From: Gemmatimonadota bacterium | Lineage (GTDB): Bacteria > Gemmatimonadota > Gemmatimonadetes > Longimicrobiales > Gaopeijiaceae | Assembly: GCA_028873825.1 (NCBI GenBank) | Contig: JAPPNM010000163.1 | Location: forward strand, 1 to 43,763 | Direction: 5' to 3' | Length of the DNA stretch: 43,763 nt | In this document: one piece after another, positions 39,744 through 43,763 of the stretch | How positions within the stretch are numbered: the first letter of the stretch is position 1 | Layout of the letters: the number at the start of each line of letters is the position of its first letter | Position numbers and translations under genes: made by a program | The notes under the pieces: generated by a model | The model's database searches: none | Seen by the model: only the letters and a program-made list of their open reading frames with translations | Told to the model about the DNA's origin: nothing

Positions 39744-41549
39744 CTACGGCGGATCCCCGTAGAACCGCCAGCCGGCCTCGAAGTCCGGTCCCGGCGCCTC
39801 CCCCAGCAGCCGCGCGCGCACCATCTCGATCGGCATGGTGCCCCCCCGCAGGATCGCGTCGTGGAACTCGCGTTCGGTCATGCGGCCCCCTCCCACCAGC
39901 TGCTCGTGCAGCGACCTGATCTGCAGGCCCCCCAGCATGTACGCGGCCTGGTAGAGGGGCGAGTAGCTCCCGTTGAAGGAGCGGCGCACTTCGGCGGCGG
40001 CGTTGGCGGGTTCGTGGCCGACCCGTTCGACCAGGAAGTCGACCGCGTCGCCCGGCGTCATCCGCTCCAGGTGGAAGCTCAGCGAGAAGATGATTCGCGC
40101 GGCCCGGTGCATGCGCCAGAAGAGCATGCCGATGCGGTCTTCGGGCGTGGCCGGGAAGCCGAGGTCCCAGAGACGCATCTCCCAGTACAGCGCCCATCCC
40201 TCCGTCCAGAACGGCGTGCGGAAGAGTCCCCGGTGCGCGTTGTACCGCTCGTTCATGAACCCCTGCAGGTGGTGCCCGGGTATGAGCTCGTGATGCACGG
40301 TCGCGCGGGAGAAGTGGACATTGTTCCCGCGCATGCTCATGCGCTTCTCGCCGTGCGTCATCTCGTCGGTCGGGAAGGCGATCCGGATCACCTCGCCGCC
40401 CAGGAAGAACGGGGCCACCCGCTGGCGTTCCGGCGACATCATCTCCAGACGCCACACCTCCTTCGCCAGCGGCGGCACCGTCACCAGGTCCCGCGCTTCG
40501 ACGAAGTCGAGGGCCTCCCGGGCGAGCCTCACGACCACCCCGGGCTGCCCTCCCGGATCGGCGTGCAGCGTCTTCACATGCTCCAGCGCCGCCCTCCAGT
40601 CGTCGCCGAAGCCCAGGTCGCGCGACGCCTCGAGCATCCGTTCCTCGCACCAGGCGAACTCCCTGTCCGCGATCGCAATCAGCTCCCCGGGCGTGTACGG
40701 GATCATCTCGCGGGCCAGGTCCGCCGCCATCCCGTCCGCGCCGATCGGGTCGCCGACGATGGGCTCCTCTCCGTCCTCCGGCCAGCCGACCACCTTCGCC
40801 CGCAGCGTCGACAGGTAGCGGCCCAGCGCGTCGTCAACCTCCTCGAAGGGCTGTTTCGCCCACCAGGTGAAGAGGGGGTCGTAGCCGGCGTAGTGCCGGT
40901 ACCAGGCGCCCAGCGCACTTCGGTGGGAGGAGAGAACCCGCACGGCCCGCAGTCCGGTGACCGGAGTCGGGGCCGGCCGCCCGTCCCCGCCCGGACCAGC
41001 CCCCCAGGCGGCTCCGGACTCGAGGGTCTCCCGCGCAGCCTCCGCCGCGGCGGCCAGAGCGGCCAGGCTCGCCGCCATCGCCTCTCCGTCGACCGGCTTC
41101 ATGAAGTGCCGGACGGCGAGCATTCCCACGATGTCGTCCGCGAAGGGCAGCAGCGGCGCCACCTCGGCGAGCGTTCGCTCGTCCCGGGCGAGCAGTTCCA
41201 GGCGGTGGCGGATCTCGCCGCCCAGAAGCACGCGGTCGATGCTTCCCTCGACATCGTCCGGAGCGACCCGAAGCGCGCCGAGCGCGGCCGCCCAGCCCGC
41301 AAGGAACTCGCGCATCCGTTCCTCGCGCGCGGCGGAGTGAGGCATGTCCCGCCACCTTCGCTCGAGCGCCCCGAGGTCGCTTGCGAAGCGGTTCACAAGC
41401 GGCGCCAGACTCGAGCCCTCGAAGGCGGCCAAGCCGGCGAGATCGGGGACGGCGGCGGGGAGCTGCGGCGAGGCGGGAACGGGAGCCGCTACGGCGGCGG
41501 CGATCAGCGTCACGGCCCGGAGGGCGCCCGAGCAATGTATAGTATACAT
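39744..41549 (-). CDS. DUF885 family (HELIPGHHLQ metallopeptidase-like) protein, exported
   Basis: 'RATVHHELIPGHHLQGFMNERYNAHRGLFRTPFWTEGWALYWE', 'SLYQAAYMLGGLQI'-type C-terminus; N-terminal signal 'VTLIAAAVAAPVPASP'. Confidence 0.92.
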   Translation of the reverse strand: MYTIHCSGALRAVTLIAAAVAAPVPASPQLPAAVPDLAGLAAFEGSSLAPLVNRFASDLGALERRWRDMPHSAAREERMREFLAGWAAALGALRVAPDDVEGSIDRVLLGGEIRHRLELLARDERTLAEVAPLLPFADDIVGMLAVRHFMKPVDGEAMAASLAALAAAAEAARETLESGAAWGAGPGGDGRPAPTPVTGLRAVRVLSSHRSALGAWYRHYAGYDPLFTWWAKQPFEEVDDALGRYLSTLRAKVVGWPEDGEEPIVGDPIGADGMAADLAREMIPYTPGELIAIADREFAWCEERMLEASRDLGFGDDWRAALEHVKTLHADPGGQPGVVVRLAREALDFVEARDLVTVPPLAKEVWRLEMMSPERQRVAPFFLGGEVIRIAFPTDEMTHGEKRMSMRGNNVHFSRATVHHELIPGHHLQGFMNERYNAHRGLFRTPFWTEGWALYWEMRLWDLGFPATPEDRIGMLFWRMHRAARIIFSLSFHLERMTPGDAVDFLVERVGHEPANAAAEVRRSFNGSYSPLYQAAYMLGGLQIRSLHEQLVGGGRMTEREFHDAILRGGTMPIEMVRARLLGEAPGPDFEAGWRFYGDPP

Positions 41550-41576
41550 GACAAAATGTAATCTCGAATTTACATT
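41535..41576. promoter_or_regulatory. Two adjacent AT-rich palindromes with TGTA...TACA symmetry
   Basis: ATGTATA-g-TATACAT (41535-41549) and AATGTAA-tctcgaat-TTACATT (41555-41576), between divergent DUF885 and RtcB genes. Confidence 0.7.
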
Positions 41577-41587
41577 GCGAATAGGTG

Positions 41588-41656
41588 CGGCGAAGCGGCC
41601 GGCGCGGACGCGTCGCCGCTCGAACGCCGCCGGGGATTTTGTCCGCGGGCCGCCAG
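41588..41656 (+). repeat. Dispersed repeat, copy C
   Basis: cggcgaagcggccggcgcggacgcgtcgccgctcgaacgccgccggggattttgtccgcgggccgccag; same family as copies A and B. Confidence 0.85.
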
Positions 41657-41686
41657 CTCCGTCCGAACGCGAGGAGGCCGAACCCC

Positions 41687-42883
41687 ATGCAAGTATTCGG
41701 CCGCCACGAGGAGCAGACGCTGGCCCAGCTCGCCCGCGTCGCCGAGCGCGCCGACCACGCCGCGCTGATGGCCGACGGCCACCTCGGCTACGTGATGCCC
41801 ATCGGCGGCGTGGCCGCGTACCGCAACCGGGTGAGCGTGGCGGGCGTGGGGTTCGACATCGCCTGCGGAAACGCCGCCATCCGCACCGACCTGGCCCTCG
41901 GCGACCTCGCCGGCCGGCCCGGCGGACTGCGGCGCCGCCTGGAACGCCTCGGCGACGAGATCCGGTCCGGCATCTCGTTCGGCATCGGCGGTGTCAACCG
42001 TTCTCCCGACGCGCCGTCCGGCCACCCCCTCTTCGCGGATCCCGCCTGGGGGGCCGTGCCCGGGCGCCACCGGGCCGCACTCCTGGACAAGGCGCGCAAG
42101 CAGCTCGGCTCGGTGGGGTCGGGCAACCACTACGTCGATGTCTTCGCCGACGAACGGGACCGGATCTGGGTCGGCGTCCACTTCGGGTCGCGCGGCTTCG
42201 GGCACACGGTGGCTTCGTCCTTCCTGGCCATCGGGCAGGGCGCCGAGTGGGGCGCGCGGGCGCCCGAAGCCGAGGTCATCCTAGAGCTGGACTCTCCCGC
42301 CGGGCACGACTACTGGCAACTCATGAAGCTGGCGGGGCGGTACGCATACGCGGGCCGCGAATGGGCGGTCAGGAAGGCGGTGGACATCATCGGCGGGCGG
42401 GAGGTCGAGCTGGTGCACAACCACCACAACTTCGCGTGGGAGGAGGAGCACTTCGGGCGCTCCTTAGTGGTGGTGCGCAAGGGGGCGACGCCTGCGTTCC
42501 CGGGACAGAAGGGCTTCGTGGGCGGGTCGATGGGCGACGACGCGGTGATTCTGGAGGGGGCGCGAGGAGCGGCGGCGGGCGACCTCCAGGCCCGCGCCCT
42601 GTATTCCACCGTGCACGGCGCAGGCCGCGTGATGAGCCGCACGGCCGCGCGGGGGAAGCGCCACCGGCGCACGGGCAGGGTGCTGAAGCGCGGCAAGGTG
42701 AGCCGGGAGATGATGGCGGAGTGGGTGGCGCGGAAGGGGGTGGTGCTGCGGGGAGGCGGGGTGGACGAAAGTCCGCACGTGTACCGCCGGCTCGGTGAGG
42801 TGCTGGCCGCGCAGGGTGAGACGGTGACCGTGCTTCACACGCTGCGGCCGCTTGTGGTCGTGATGGCGGGAGGGATGCGGTAG
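41687..42883 (+). CDS. rtcB: RtcB family RNA ligase
   Basis: 'LMADGHLGYVMPIGGVAAYRNRVSVAGVGFDIACGNAAIRTDL', 'LGSVGSGNHYVDVF', 'VHFGSRGFGH', 'VELVHNHHNFAWEE', 'YSTVHGAGRVMSRTAARG'. Confidence 0.95.
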   Translation: MQVFGRHEEQTLAQLARVAERADHAALMADGHLGYVMPIGGVAAYRNRVSVAGVGFDIACGNAAIRTDLALGDLAGRPGGLRRRLERLGDEIRSGISFGIGGVNRSPDAPSGHPLFADPAWGAVPGRHRAALLDKARKQLGSVGSGNHYVDVFADERDRIWVGVHFGSRGFGHTVASSFLAIGQGAEWGARAPEAEVILELDSPAGHDYWQLMKLAGRYAYAGREWAVRKAVDIIGGREVELVHNHHNFAWEEEHFGRSLVVVRKGATPAFPGQKGFVGGSMGDDAVILEGARGAAAGDLQARALYSTVHGAGRVMSRTAARGKRHRRTGRVLKRGKVSREMMAEWVARKGVVLRGGGVDESPHVYRRLGEVLAAQGETVTVLHTLRPLVVVMAGGMR

Positions 42884-42982
42884 CGGCGCCGGACCGTTTA
42901 TACTGTACTTTCGAGTTCATTTACGCGGACGGTCACCGGCGGACCGGCCCGCCCTTCTTCGCGCCGGACAGCGGGAGTCCCC

Positions 42983-43636
42983 ATGAAACGCCACGCAGCC
43001 CTTGTCGCAATCGCCTTCGTCACGCTCGCGCCCGGAACGGCGCTGGGCCAGACCACGCTCCTCGTGTCCGGCGGCCTGAACCGTGCGTCGATGGCCGTTT
43101 CCGGCGACGACGCCGATGAGGTTGGGGATATCAGTCCGGTAACGCGGATGTGGGTCGGCCTCGCGGCCTCCGTCCCGGTTTCCGAAGACTGGGACCTGGA
43201 ACTGGGTGCGGGCCTTTCTCAGAAGGGCTTTGGGGTGATCTTCGACGACTTCGGGTTCGACTTCGAAGCCAGCTTCGAAATCGACTATTTCGAGATCACG
43301 GCCTATGCCGGCAAGTCACTCCCCGTGGCCGATCGCATCTCGGTGAAGCTGCTGGTCGGCCCGGCTCTGGCCATGCGGCTGTCCTGCCGGATCACAGCCA
43401 AGACTCCGGAGGAGGAAAAAACCGAGGACTGCGATGAAGATGAATGGAGGGAGACAGACCTGGGCCTCGGCGGCGGCGTGCGCCTCCGGATCGGTCTGTC
43501 CGAAGAGGTGGGGTTGACGGTCGGAGCCTTCTACACGCTCGGACTGCCGGATCTTGACGAGGACGACGACTTCGATATCACCATCAAAAGCCGCGCCCTG
43601 ACCCTGCGGGCGGGCCTGGCCTTCCCTATCGGCTGA
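42983..43636 (+). CDS. Outer-membrane beta-barrel (porin-family-like) protein
   Basis: Signal peptide 'MKRHAALVAIAFVTLAPGTALGQ'; alternating beta strands 'FEIDYFEITAYAGKSLPVADRISVKLLVGPALAMRLSC...LGLGGGVRLRIGLSEEVGLTVGAFYTLGL...SRALTLRAGLAF'. Confidence 0.85.
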   Translation: MKRHAALVAIAFVTLAPGTALGQTTLLVSGGLNRASMAVSGDDADEVGDISPVTRMWVGLAASVPVSEDWDLELGAGLSQKGFGVIFDDFGFDFEASFEIDYFEITAYAGKSLPVADRISVKLLVGPALAMRLSCRITAKTPEEEKTEDCDEDEWRETDLGLGGGVRLRIGLSEEVGLTVGAFYTLGLPDLDEDDDFDITIKSRALTLRAGLAFPIG

Positions 43637-43763
43637 GTCGCGGGGGGGGCCCCGCCGGGCGGCCCGGGGCCCCCCCGGGCCCCCGGCCCCCGACCGGTAG
43701 CCGTACACGACGAGCTACCCAAATAGCCCGCCCACATAACCACCCCCCCCCCCCCCCCCCAGG

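Noticed and set aside
41687-42883. RtcB as part of an RNA-repair defence operon
   Set aside because: No archease, RtcA, anticodon nuclease or other repair/defence partner adjacent; treated as an ordinary RtcB.
43720-43763. About 20-nt poly-C run and very GC-rich low-complexity sequence at the end of the window
   Set aside because: Most likely contig-end assembly or sequencing artefact; no biological feature can be supported.

Overview
High-GC bacterial chromosomal segment of about 43.8 kb with no rRNA, tRNA, CRISPR array or transposase that I could recognise. Gene content looks Gemmatimonadota-like, but that is inference only. Main blocks: (i) a minus-strand glycine-cleavage/lipoylation operon (gcvH, gcvP, MBL hydrolase, lipoate ligase, then ExbB/MotA); (ii) acyl-CoA dehydrogenase, a small TatA missed by the ORF track, an MFS transporter and a TrmJ-type methyltransferase; (iii) a minus-strand run mutS, TonB-like, CBS/cysteine synthase, ddl; (iv) holA with a copper P-type ATPase, and an ECF sigma factor with an anti-sigma factor; (v) an accessory patch (about 24.5-27.2 kb) with a membrane protein, an orphan DNA methyltransferase, an orphan HicB and a fragment of an AAA/OLD-like ATPase; (vi) two beta-propeller lipoproteins flanking a HIT protein, and an M28 peptidase with an unusual N-terminal extension; (vii) a second accessory patch (about 33.7-34.8 kb) with two small uncharacterised genes and a degenerate duplicate of one 3' end; (viii) PhoX, Tat-signal epimerase, STAS, Gfo/Idh/MocA, DUF885, RtcB and an outer-membrane protein. 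The best leads for something undescribed are the methyltransferase-HicB-membrane protein patch, a structured gcvH leader with an intrinsic terminator, the two-gene module at 34.05-34.80 kb, and a dispersed repeat family with at least three copies. Most long plus-strand ORFs in the track are antisense high-GC artefacts.
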